The notes below the pieces were generated by a model that was given only the letters and a program-made list of their open reading frames with translations, was not told the DNA's origin and made no database searches. Shown one piece after another: positions 39,357-46,961 of a DNA stretch of 64,000 nt. How positions within the stretch are numbered: the first letter of the stretch is position 1; each line of letters opens with the position of its first letter. Location of the stretch: NCBI RefSeq assembly GCF_000473205.1, contig NZ_KI421507.1:1752729-1816728 (forward strand), given 5' to 3'. This DNA is from Pseudophaeobacter arcticus DSM 23566 (GTDB taxonomy: Bacteria > Pseudomonadota > Alphaproteobacteria > Rhodobacterales > Rhodobacteraceae). The position numbers and the translations under genes were made by a program.

Positions 39357-41225
39357 CTATGAGGCTTTAGTCTTGGGCTGGATGTCTTCTTCGTTCAAAA
39401 AAAGATGCGTCGGTGCCTGTCCAGCCCTTTGTCGCAGGACGGCCTTTTCCATCAAGTCCTGGAAATCCCGCAGATAGACCTCTGAATCATAAAGCGGCGT
39501 GTTCCAGAGATTGTCCTTCAGACGTTGTTTGATTTGCCCCAGGGCTTCTGGGTCCTGCGCCAGCTTTAGCGCCAGATCAAAATAGTCTTCTGCACTCTGG
39601 GTGATCAAATCCTCGCAGCCAATCGCGGTAAGCAGGCTGGCCGCCACACGCGAGGCAAACTGATCGCCAGGTTTGGTAATCAAGGGCACCCCAGACCACA
39701 GGGTCTCGCTGGCCGTGGTATGGGCGCAGCAGTTGAACGTGTCCAAAAACAGATCCGCCTGAGGCAACCGTGCAAGATGCGCCTCAATGCGCACCCGGCC
39801 TGCAAAAACCAAACGCTCTGGGCCAATCCCCCTGGCTGCCGCTTCGTCGGTGAGGTTCTTTTTCAGATGCTCGTTTGGCGCCAGAAGCCACAGAATGCTA
39901 TCGGGAACCGCATGCAAAAGCCGCATCCAGATATCATATTCGACCGGTGTGACCTTGAAGGGGTTGTTCAGGCTGCAAAAAATAAACTTGTCTTCTGGCA
40001 GCCCAAGCTCGGCTTTGGCCGTAATCGCCTCCGGATGTGCACGCAAATTGTCGTTCGCCTGATAGCAGTGCGGCATATACATGATTTTTTCGCTAAAAAA
40101 CTGGCGATTGCTGGCCGGAACCGTCACAGGATCACCAAGGAAATAGTCCATGGCAGCCATGCCGCTGGTGCCGGGATAGCCGAGATATGAGACCTGAACA
40201 GGCGCCGCCCGATGGGCAAAAATCAGCGGACGGCAGCCCTTGGTAAAGCCCTTCATATCGACCGCAATATCCAAGCCATCCGCGCAGGCCCGTTCCGCCG
40301 CTTCCTTGTCCGTCAGTCCCACCAAAGAGACATAGGATTCTGCGGCGGATCGGATTTGGCGGCCCAAAGCGGTATCTTCGAACTTTTGCAAATCATAGAG
40401 AAAGACTTCAAAGCGATCCCGGTCATGGTTTTCAAAGAACTTCCCCAACAAGAACATCGTGGCGTGATCATAAAAATCCGCAGAAAAATAGCCGATCCGA
40501 ATTTTGTCACCAGGCGTCACGCGCGGCTTGAACTTGTGGTTCTTCAATACGTTTTTCTGCAGCAAGCGATCACGACCAACGAGGTGGCTTTTGTGCAGCA
40601 TTGGATCATCGACAACCGACAGCAAATTAAACGGATTGCCCAGGGTTTTCCTCTTGTCCAGGACCTTCAGCATGTCCGGCAGTTTTGGGAAAAAACTCCA
40701 GTCGCTTTCCGCCATGCTGAGGTTGAGCAAATTGGAGATCGCCGGCACATTGGATGGTTCGACAGTCAGAGCCGCCTGAAAGAAACCTTTGGCATCATGG
40801 GGCTTTCCCCAGCTCTCCAATGTGTTTCCGATCGAGACAAGTATCTCTGAACTCTTGGGCTCCAGAGACAGGGCATGGGTCAGGTATTTCAAAGCCTCCA
40901 AATGGTTGCCAGTCTTCAAGAAAAAGCTTGCCAGGAGCGTGTAAAACCGGGTCTGCGTGGGGTATTTTTCCACCCCCTTTTGTGCCAGGAGGCCAACTTG
41001 GTTTAATTCATTGTTCACCTGCGCCAGCAAAATTTCCTTGTACAACAGATGCGAGTCCAATTCCCCGATGGCCGCCTGACCAACCAAGGGTTTCTTACCT
41101 CGCTTTTTGCCTGACCGAAGCGACGTCGATGCCCCCTTGTGGCGCAAAAACCCCTGCGATCCGCCCAAAGCAGTTTTGCCACGCGCATTTTTACCAAGAT
41201 CCAGAGAGAAGGTATTATTGACCAA
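39357..41225 (-). CDS. TPR protein with O-GlcNAc transferase (GT41-like) C-terminal domain
   Basis: A 622-residue protein: basic N-terminus, TPR-like helical repeats (residues 60-165), then a GT41-type catalytic half from about 230 (IRIGYFSADFYDHATMFLL, QVSYLGYPGTSGMAAMDYFLGD, FCSLNNPFKVTP, DLFLDTFNCCAHTTASETLWSGVP). Such bacterial proteins glycosylate proteins or cell-surface polymers; the substrate is not known. The start appears to be TTG at 41225 with GAGG seven bases upstream; no ATG exists nearby in frame. It is the last core-like gene before the island. Confidence 0.85.
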   Translation of the reverse strand: MVNNTFSLDLGKNARGKTALGGSQGFLRHKGASTSLRSGKKRGKKPLVGQAAIGELDSHLLYKEILLAQVNNELNQVGLLAQKGVEKYPTQTRFYTLLASFFLKTGNHLEALKYLTHALSLEPKSSEILVSIGNTLESWGKPHDAKGFFQAALTVEPSNVPAISNLLNLSMAESDWSFFPKLPDMLKVLDKRKTLGNPFNLLSVVDDPMLHKSHLVGRDRLLQKNVLKNHKFKPRVTPGDKIRIGYFSADFYDHATMFLLGKFFENHDRDRFEVFLYDLQKFEDTALGRQIRSAAESYVSLVGLTDKEAAERACADGLDIAVDMKGFTKGCRPLIFAHRAAPVQVSYLGYPGTSGMAAMDYFLGDPVTVPASNRQFFSEKIMYMPHCYQANDNLRAHPEAITAKAELGLPEDKFIFCSLNNPFKVTPVEYDIWMRLLHAVPDSILWLLAPNEHLKKNLTDEAAARGIGPERLVFAGRVRIEAHLARLPQADLFLDTFNCCAHTTASETLWSGVPLITKPGDQFASRVAASLLTAIGCEDLITQSAEDYFDLALKLAQDPEALGQIKQRLKDNLWNTPLYDSEVYLRDFQDLMEKAVLRQRAGQAPTHLFLNEEDIQPKTKAS

Positions 41226-41380
41226 CGTCTTGCCTCATTTGTGATATCCGCTATTGCCCACTGCGTATTTGCGCCGGTTGAACCAGGTGCAACCTTAGGG
41301 CAAAGCCAGTTAATGCCCTGTTACCAGCTCGAAATCTGTGCAATGGAACCTGTCCCGACAGCCACGCTACATGTCCCGCT

Positions 41381-41602
41381 ACTTGATATTGCAGTAACCG
41401 GAGGACCCCGGATGATCCCGGAAGAAGCCATGTTAAAAGGGACTTTCAACGATGTATAAAGGGGGGTGAAACCCCAAAGAGTTTGTCTTTCAACCCTGGC
41501 CTGGATCGCTCAGACCGGGGTATCAGGTGATATTGAGGCACTTCGCCTTTCAAACGCCCCTCCCCTACTGCGGCCCCTAAAAATAGCGCCTGGCGGGCCC
41601 GA
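41381..41602 (+). repeat. Imperfect long direct repeat, copy A
   Basis: A segment of about 220 bp starting ACTTGATATTGCAGTAACCGG and ending TAGCGCCTGGCGGGCCCGA, roughly alignable over its length with copy B at 46095-46325. Identity is high at the ends and low in the middle. It abuts the truncated IS110 gene at 41609. Both copies are preceded by TGTCCCGCTAC. Confidence 0.7.
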
Positions 41603-41608
41603 AGCGTC

Positions 41609-42037
41609 CAGCAGGCCGCGCAGCATATTGCTGAGCTGGGTCCGCTGCCGCACGACCAGATCGCGTGCACGATGGAGCAACAGCACGCCCTGCTGCTCTT
41701 CGGTCTTGATCGCCACGAAGCGCATTGTTGGGCGCGTGACAGCCTCGCAGATTGCTGCCGCGTCGATGACGTCCGACTTGCCACGTTTGACATAGGCCCT
41801 CACGTATATCGCAGGCATCAGGCGGACGTCATGGCCCGGCTTCCGGAATTGCCACGCCCAGTGGTGACCTGATCCACAGGCCTCCATGCCGATGAGGCAT
41901 GGCTCAAGGCTCTCGAAGAACTGCAAAAGCTGTGCACGCCTAAGTGACTTGTTGAATGCAACGGCCCCGTCCGCTGTGATCCCATGCACCTGAAAGATGT
42001 TCTTGGCCAGATCCAGACCGACTGTTGTAACCTGCAT
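41609..42037 (-). pseudogene. IS110-family transposase, N-terminal fragment
   Basis: The first 143 codons encode the DEDD/RuvC-like N-terminal half of an IS110 transposase: VTTVGLDLAKNIFQVHGI, CLIGMEACGSGHHWA, VRLMPAIYVRAYVKRGKSD and DVIDAAAICEAVTRPTMRF. The homology stops at about 41609, where the frame runs into repeat copy A; the C-terminal Ser-containing domain is missing, so it cannot be active by itself. Confidence 0.85.
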
Positions 42038-42106
42038 TGGGTGGCTCCTCTCATAGCAGTGATGGACAACTGCAGTATGGTGCAGGAGCCATCCACCCCA
42101 TCCGCG

Positions 42107-42727
42107 TCAACGCTCCATAGCCCCCTTGCCTGCGATGATCTTGTCGCGAAATTTCTCGATACGTTTGATGCGCGTCTCCAATTTCTTCGCGCCGTTGAGA
42201 TTAATGACATAGCTCCGTTGGCGACCCGGAGTCAGGGCGTGAAACGCCTCGGCAAGCTCACCATCCGCATCCAGCGCTTCGGCAAGTTCATCGGGTAGGT
42301 CAGGTGCAACAGTGTTCTTAGGTGGTTTCTTACCCTCTTCGGCGTAACCTTTCGCTTCATCCAGATAGGCGCGGATCGTCGCTTCCATCATCGCGGCTTG
42401 CTGGCTTGCGGTGAAATTCAATGTATTTGCATGCTGTGTGTTCGGCCCCGGCTTTTCCAACACATCTTCCGGGTCTTTCATCAATGCGGCGTTGAAGAAG
42501 CCGACCACGAATTTGTTCTGATACGCCCCCATGATGGCGATGTTGCGGCCCGCATGCATGTAGCAGGGGTGCCCCCATTTCACGGTCTCTTCCAAACCTG
42601 CTGACAAACAGATTTCGCGCAGCTTTCCAAGCCCATCCGCCCAGAGCCTCGTGGAGCAATCGGGCGTATCAAAGCGGTCGCACCGTCCACAGCCCTTGGA
42701 GAAAAAATCTTCAATGTCGGTAATCAT
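42107..42727 (-). CDS. YdeI/OmpD-associated family protein with DUF1801-like N-terminus
   Basis: A 206-residue protein. Residues 1-130 resemble DUF1801 (WADGLGKLREICLSAGLEETVKWGHPCY), and the C-terminus carries the YdeI motif ALTPGRQRSYVINLNGAKKLETRIKRIEK. YdeI relatives have been linked to resistance against peptides, but the function here is not shown. Last gene of a four-gene minus-strand operon; the start overlaps the end of the preceding 71-residue gene. Confidence 0.85.
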   Translation of the reverse strand: MITDIEDFFSKGCGRCDRFDTPDCSTRLWADGLGKLREICLSAGLEETVKWGHPCYMHAGRNIAIMGAYQNKFVVGFFNAALMKDPEDVLEKPGPNTQHANTLNFTASQQAAMMEATIRAYLDEAKGYAEEGKKPPKNTVAPDLPDELAEALDADGELAEAFHALTPGRQRSYVINLNGAKKLETRIKRIEKFRDKIIAGKGAMER

Positions 42728-42926
42728 TCGCTGCCCTTTCGACCTGTGCTCGGGTGAAGAGATAAAGACCGCCGAGCAGCATCAAAGCCAGCGCCGGAAG
42801 CGGTATGTAGAGATCCCACTCCGGCGGCGCGGGGCGGGTGCTGGCGACAAATACGGCGATCACGAGCATGGTGAAGATAATCGACATCCTGCGACGAAAA
42901 TGTCGGATTGATTGACTGATTTTCAT
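42711..42926 (-). CDS. Small two-helix membrane protein
   Basis: A 71-residue protein with two predicted membrane helices (about residues 14-30 and 42-58) and a basic N-terminus. It lies between the AHSA1-like gene and the YdeI gene with a 17-bp overlap with the latter. No family recognised. Confidence 0.65.
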   Translation of the reverse strand: MKISQSIRHFRRRMSIIFTMLVIAVFVASTRPAPPEWDLYIPLPALALMLLGGLYLFTRAQVERAANDYRH

Positions 42927-42938
42927 GAAAGCGCCCCT

Positions 42939-43343
42939 CTATCTATCGAGTGCGCGTTGAAGGTTGTCGAAAAAGGTCGCCCAACCGCTCTTCGCACCAC
43001 CAAGGGCCTGTTTCTGATCGGCATGGAAGCCGCTTTGCTCCATCCTGAGCCTGGTTCCGCGTGCGGTGGGCTCCAGCGTGAATGTCACAACCGTCTCAAC
43101 GTCAAATGCGCTCCAACTGTAGGCTAGGCTTCGCTGCGGTTCGATCTCCACGACCTTGCAATCAATCTCCCCCCATTCCGCCTGAAAGCGGAACCGATGA
43201 CCGACTTCCAAGCGGAAGTCACTTTGCATCAGCCAGTCGACCATAATTTCGGGCTGCGTCAATGCCCGCCAGACCTTTTCGGGCGGATGAGAAAACACGC
43301 GTTCAACAACGACCCTACGGGTTTCGCCCTGATCCCCGGTCAT
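42939..43343 (-). CDS. SRPBCC/AHSA1-family protein
   Basis: A 134-residue START-like protein: VVVERVFSHPPEKVWRALTQPEIMVDWLM and the C-terminal region ending WATFFDNLQRAL are typical of AHSA1-like proteins, which hold hydrophobic ligands. The ATGA overlap with the ArsR gene upstream is the standard ArsR-AHSA1 arrangement. Ligand unknown. Confidence 0.88.
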   Translation of the reverse strand: MTGDQGETRRVVVERVFSHPPEKVWRALTQPEIMVDWLMQSDFRLEVGHRFRFQAEWGEIDCKVVEIEPQRSLAYSWSAFDVETVVTFTLEPTARGTRLRMEQSGFHADQKQALGGAKSGWATFFDNLQRALDR

Positions 43344-43660
43344 TGGTCCATCCGCTTCAACACATCGTCGAGGCGGTCGAACTTGACCTCCCAGAAGCGT
43401 GTCATCTGGTCAGCCCATTCCACAAGCGGACGCAGCGCATCGGATCGTGCCGCATAGTGCGTTTCGCGCCCACGTTGCTGCCCGGCCACCAATCCGGCGC
43501 CCTTTAGAACCACCAAATGCTTCGATACCGCCGGCTGCGAGATTCCTGAACGTTCCGTCAGCGCCCTGACGGTCTGTTCACCTTCGAGGCAAAGATGCTC
43601 AAACAGGCGACGCCGCGTTGGATCGCCAAGGGATTTGAATAGAGTGTCATTTGGTTGCAT
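43340..43660 (-). CDS. ArsR/SdpR-family transcriptional regulator
   Basis: A 106-residue winged-helix repressor: LFKSLGDPTRRRLFEHLCLEGEQTVRALTERSGISQPAVSKHLVVLKGAGLV. It lacks the metal-site cysteines of ArsR itself, fitting the SdpR-like subgroup that pairs with AHSA1 proteins. A 45-bp dyad lies immediately upstream, most likely its own operator. Confidence 0.92.
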   Translation of the reverse strand: MQPNDTLFKSLGDPTRRRLFEHLCLEGEQTVRALTERSGISQPAVSKHLVVLKGAGLVAGQQRGRETHYAARSDALRPLVEWADQMTRFWEVKFDRLDDVLKRMDQ

Positions 43661-43668
43661 TAGGATTT

Positions 43669-43713
43669 CAATAGCCAGACAGTTATGATTTATTCATAAC
43701 CCTGTAGCTATTG
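43669..43713. promoter_or_regulatory. 45-bp dyad upstream of the ArsR operon
   Basis: Two nested pairs of perfect arms centred on 43691: CAATAGC/GCTATTG (43669-43675, 43707-43713) and GTTATGA/TCATAAC (43682-43688, 43694-43700). The dyad begins nine bases upstream of the ArsR start. Probable autoregulatory operator. Confidence 0.75.
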
Positions 43714-44175
43714 GATAGTCAAGAACTGACCTTCGCTGCACCCCGACGAATTAGAAAGCTGGACTCATAGCTGCCATGCGGTGTTGCAGAGCCATGGTTC
43801 TGCACCTGGTCGGCAATCGTTGCGGTTGCCCGTGACTGCCGTCAGCCCAACCACGACATTCATGCCAGAGGTGGCGATAACCTGCAGCAGGCGCGAACGA
43901 TCTTCCCAAAAGCCGCCATTCAGCAGGCGGTGGCGGCCCTGGCTGATGCTGCATCAGGCACGAATGACCGCGAAGCGCAGTTTGTGTACTTTGCAAAACA
44001 GTCACTTTCAATGACCTACTAGAGAGCTCTCCCTTGAGTAATTCGAGTAGGAGCGGTACGAAGACCCCGACAGAGCGCGATGTCAAAGTACGATCTCGTT
44101 TCGATTTTGGGCAAAAGCGTTTGGGGCAAAAACATCTGTCGTCCCCTACAATCACTCCGTTACTAGGTGGGCTAA
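43714..44175. other. Possible decayed gene fragment between ArsR and GT51 genes
   Basis: A plus-strand open frame ending at about 44022 encodes a 70- to 80-residue stretch (ending GTNDREAQFVYFAKQSLSMTY) without start codon, ribosome site or recognised family. Probably the tail of a truncated gene. The rest shows no feature beyond what may be the promoter of the GT51 gene. Confidence 0.35.
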
Positions 44176-44751
44176 GTGTTTTCTGATTTACAAATAATAG
44201 AAGCGAGTATTTCGAATGACATCGCTGACAATGAATTAATCCTCTCGCTTGGCGTCCAAAACGTTATTCGTGCCATGATTGTGGCAGAGGACAGGCGATT
44301 TTTTTCTCATTGTGGTGTGGATTTCAGGGGAATTACGAGGGCGGTTCTTAAATATTTGTCGGGAGGTAGGCTTGAAGGAGCGAGCACAATTGAGCAACAA
44401 TTTGTGCGCACAGCGCGCCGACGCTACGAAATCACCTTTGCTCGGAAATTTACCGAATGCGTATTGGCGGTTATTGTCTCCTCACGTCATAGCAAAGCGC
44501 ATATTGCCTACTCATACTTAGAGGTTGCATATTTTGGATGGCGTGCAAACGGTGTTCAACAAGCCGCTCGGCGCTTGGGAATTGATCTTCTGCATGCGTC
44601 AGAGGCTGAGGCTGCTACGCTTGCAGCCATGTTAAAAGTGCCGATGCCACGCTTCCCGTCTCAACGCTATGTTACACGTCATGCCCAGCGTGTGGAGTAT
44701 ATTTTAACAAATTGGAATGAAGTAGGAACACGAAATGGCTTTACTTTCTAA
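44176..44751 (+). CDS. Stand-alone GT51 transglycosylase-domain protein
   Basis: A 191-residue protein consisting only of a peptidoglycan-glycosyltransferase (GT51) core: AMIVAEDRRFFSHCGVDFRG (the catalytic-Glu EDxxFxxHxG motif, about residues 34-53) and RLEGASTIEQQFVRTARR (about 65-82; second conserved motif, here GASTIEQQ instead of GGSTITQQ). No signal peptide, membrane anchor or transpeptidase domain is visible, unlike MtgA or PBP1. Start is GTG at 44176. The 3' end overlaps the next gene by 17 bp. Base composition is AT-richer than the surrounding chromosome. Confidence 0.75.
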   Translation: MFSDLQIIEASISNDIADNELILSLGVQNVIRAMIVAEDRRFFSHCGVDFRGITRAVLKYLSGGRLEGASTIEQQFVRTARRRYEITFARKFTECVLAVIVSSRHSKAHIAYSYLEVAYFGWRANGVQQAARRLGIDLLHASEAEAATLAAMLKVPMPRFPSQRYVTRHAQRVEYILTNWNEVGTRNGFTF

Positions 44752-45421
44752 TTGGATCCGAGGGATGAGCTCTAGCTACCCTGATCCAACCTCATGGAAG
44801 GACCAAGGGGATTTGGCTAAGAAAGATGTCTTCCGGTTTACTCGCCTCTGGCTGTGTGAAGGAATTCCTTACGCGTTCCGAAACAATGCCGCAGCTTATG
44901 AGCTTGCACGTGAGAACTTCGGAAAAGTGCTGGGGGAACATCCGAGGAACGTTAGCATGACTGGCAGCGGTCGTCTAGGCTTCTCACTAGCGGGAACCAA
45001 ATTTGGCGCTGCCTATAATCCTGATAAATCTGACGTCGATCTATTTTTAGTATCGGATACATGGTTTGAAAAAATGACCGAAGACGCGGAGCTTTTCATC
45101 GCCAGGTTATCCGGAGGTCTCGCGGTCCCTAGAAATGAATTCGAAAAGAAATATTGGCCTGAAAACGCCCAGCGCTTGAAGCAAGGAATAATCAGAGGGC
45201 ACGTAAATCAGCACTATATACCGAATGTAGAGAGATATAAGGCTACACGTTCTTGCTACAAAGCTTGTCGAGCGTTTCAAGCCACCCTTGGTGGCGAGGA
45301 GGGAACAGCTGAGCCCAAAAAGGTAAGTGTTAGAATTTATCAAAATTGGGCTCGTGCAGAAAGCCAAATCGGTGGATCATTGCTCTTTGCCCTAAAGCAA
45401 ACCGGCCATGATATAAGTTAG
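44735..45421 (+). CDS. Nucleotidyltransferase-fold protein partnered with the GT51 gene
   Basis: A 228-residue protein with the NTase pattern: GSGRLGFSLAGTKFG (residues 77-91) followed by KSDVDLFLVS (about 97-106), i.e. the G-S and DxD metal-binding elements. No third domain is recognised; the C-terminal half is helical and basic. It overlaps the GT51 gene, has AT-rich composition and rare codons for this genome, and lies inside a repeat-bounded island. Could be a CD-NTase-like or tRNA/sugar nucleotidyltransferase-like effector; I cannot assign it. Confidence 0.65.
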   Translation: MALLSNWIRGMSSSYPDPTSWKDQGDLAKKDVFRFTRLWLCEGIPYAFRNNAAAYELARENFGKVLGEHPRNVSMTGSGRLGFSLAGTKFGAAYNPDKSDVDLFLVSDTWFEKMTEDAELFIARLSGGLAVPRNEFEKKYWPENAQRLKQGIIRGHVNQHYIPNVERYKATRSCYKACRAFQATLGGEEGTAEPKKVSVRIYQNWARAESQIGGSLLFALKQTGHDIS

Positions 45422-45910
45422 TACTAAGAGCAACTTTAAACCGAAACGCGGCGCTTACAAATATTCTTTCCTATCAGGGTCGGCTGATGTTGGTCGCGCT
45501 GGTCTGCCGATCTACGAACGAAGACTTTCCCTGCCAAATCAATGGCTGCTTCGGGCTGCGAGCAGCCGCTAGCGCCATTCGGGACTTAGAGGCTAACACT
45601 CGTCGTGAGCCCGACCAAAGAAGTATAGCGTGCCCATTTTGAAACCTGTCCGGGAGTGTGCCGTCCGCGTTCTGTGTAAACTGGAAGTCCTTGATCCAAA
45701 CAATGGAGGGGCGGCCATGTGGCGCTCTTTCCTGCCGGAGGTCGGCGCAGCTCTGAGGGCAATGCTACGGCCCTGAAGTTGGGAAGAATTGAAAGGCGTG
45801 CCCTAAGAGCTCGGCTCCGAGCACTTTAAAGCCTCTTCAAACGACCTTTAAAGAACTCGGCAGACGGACATTTTAAACGGTTCGGGATGCGCTATAACCG
45901 AGTTTGAAAT

Positions 45911-46072
45911 GGGAAGTGTCCCTTACTGCAATGCGAAGTGTCCCAAACTCACCTCGAAATTGGCACCAAAGGTGGGTGGCCTCGGGTCCAGTTCTGGCAT
46001 AGAAAACAGGGCGTTCGTCTAGAAAAATTTGCTGCAATGGGAAGTGTCCCGCACTGCAAAACTAAGTGTCCC
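45911..46072. repeat. Duplicated 34-bp unit with AAGTGTCCC pairs
   Basis: Copy 1 at 45911-45944 and copy 2 at 46039-46072 each contain two AAGTGTCCC motifs 22 bp apart around CTGCA, and are 128 bp apart. Regular two-turn spacing is typical of transposase- or integrase-binding sites at element ends. The element of origin is not identified. Confidence 0.6.
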
Positions 46073-46094
46073 GCTACACCCGCTGTTAGGAGAC

Positions 46095-46325
46095 ACTTGA
46101 TATTGCAGTAACCGGAAGACCCCGGATGAAGCCGGAAGATACCGGATAGAGCCATTTAAAACAGGCTTTAAGAGGAGTTTATGGGGTTTGAAAGCTAGGA
46201 GTGCGTTGTCTTTCAAAGATGGCCTAAATCGCTCTAACTGAAACGACAGACGATTTTGAGACACTTCCCCTTTCAAACTCCCTAACTTTCCTACAGCCCT
46301 TAAAAACAGCGCCTTGCGGGCCCGA
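46095..46325 (+). repeat. Imperfect long direct repeat, copy B
   Basis: Counterpart of copy A (41381-41602): begins ACTTGATATTGCAGTAACCGG and ends AACAGCGCCTTGCGGGCCCGA. The two copies bracket the 4.5 kb containing the IS110 fragment, ArsR operon and GT51-NTase pair. Confidence 0.7.
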
Positions 46326-46839
46326 TGTGACCAGCAAGGTTCAATTTCTCTACTTCCGAACTAGGAACTAGACTGCGTTGAGGCGGTCCCGTTCCTAGAA
46401 AGGGATTTAGTTATAGGTGGCAATCTCTTGATGAACTTTGGCAAGGCAGAACCGCGCTGCGAACTAGGAACAGATTTTGCGGTGTGAACGGGGTCCCCTC
46501 TCCCCTGCCCTGCGGCACCAAATAGAACGGTAGTTCTGCAAATTTATGAATGCTGCCGTTCTGGGGCGAAATCAGATCAGAGCTACTGAGTTGCAATACG
46601 CCAAACCCTCGTTCGCTGCGGCAGCAAAGACAAAATCCGTGCGGACTCACGCATTGCGAACAAACCTGCCTTTCGCCTTAGCCACGCGACTCTTGCTGAA
46701 TGTGAAAAGGCTTTGTAGGTTCACGGAGAGAACAAAGCCTCTCCACTGCATTGGAGCTCGTAGCCACGGGAGCGCACCGCCCGAAATGGAGCACATTTGG
46801 TTGGTTGAAAACCTGCCTGACGATTGTGGTCCACCGGAA

Positions 46840-46930
46840 CCACTTCATATAGGTGGAGCGGCGGACATTGACTGTCGCTGATGGAATGCAGTTTCGTGCT
46901 CATGCCATCTTTCGTCTGACCGATCAGGCG
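46840..46930 (-). pseudogene. IS5-family transposase remnant
   Basis: A minus-strand stretch reads IGQTKDGMSTKLHSISDS, matching the GxTKxGxxTKLHxxxD core near the middle of IS5/IS4-type transposases. Homology is lost on both sides; only about 26 codons are recognisable. Confidence 0.6.
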
Positions 46931-46961
46931 TCAACGTCGCCCTCTCACACCAAAGCGAGTG

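Larger units (their letters stand above)
45422..46961. other. 1.5-kb decayed mobile DNA, no intact gene
   Basis: No complete gene. It contains a transposon-end-like block (GTGCCGTCCGCGTTCTGTGTAAACTGG near 45.66 kb), a duplicated 34-bp unit with GGGAAGTGTCCC, long repeat copy B, and an IS5-type transposase fragment near the right edge. Several frames are open but composition and lack of ribosome sites argue against genes. Confidence 0.6.

Noticed and set aside
41510-41608. C-terminal continuation of the IS110 frame
   Set aside because: Translation beyond 41609 has no IS110 resemblance and lies in the long repeat, so it is read-through into unrelated DNA.
43751-44155. Intact gene between ArsR and GT51 (either strand)
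   Set aside because: Plus frame lacks a start, minus frame is unlike any protein and overlaps the plus fragment; recorded only as a possible decayed fragment.
45911-46072. CRISPR-like interpretation of the AAGTGTCCC repeats
   Set aside because: Only two units with 9-bp motifs, no 25-40 bp repeats alternating with unique spacers, and no cas genes.
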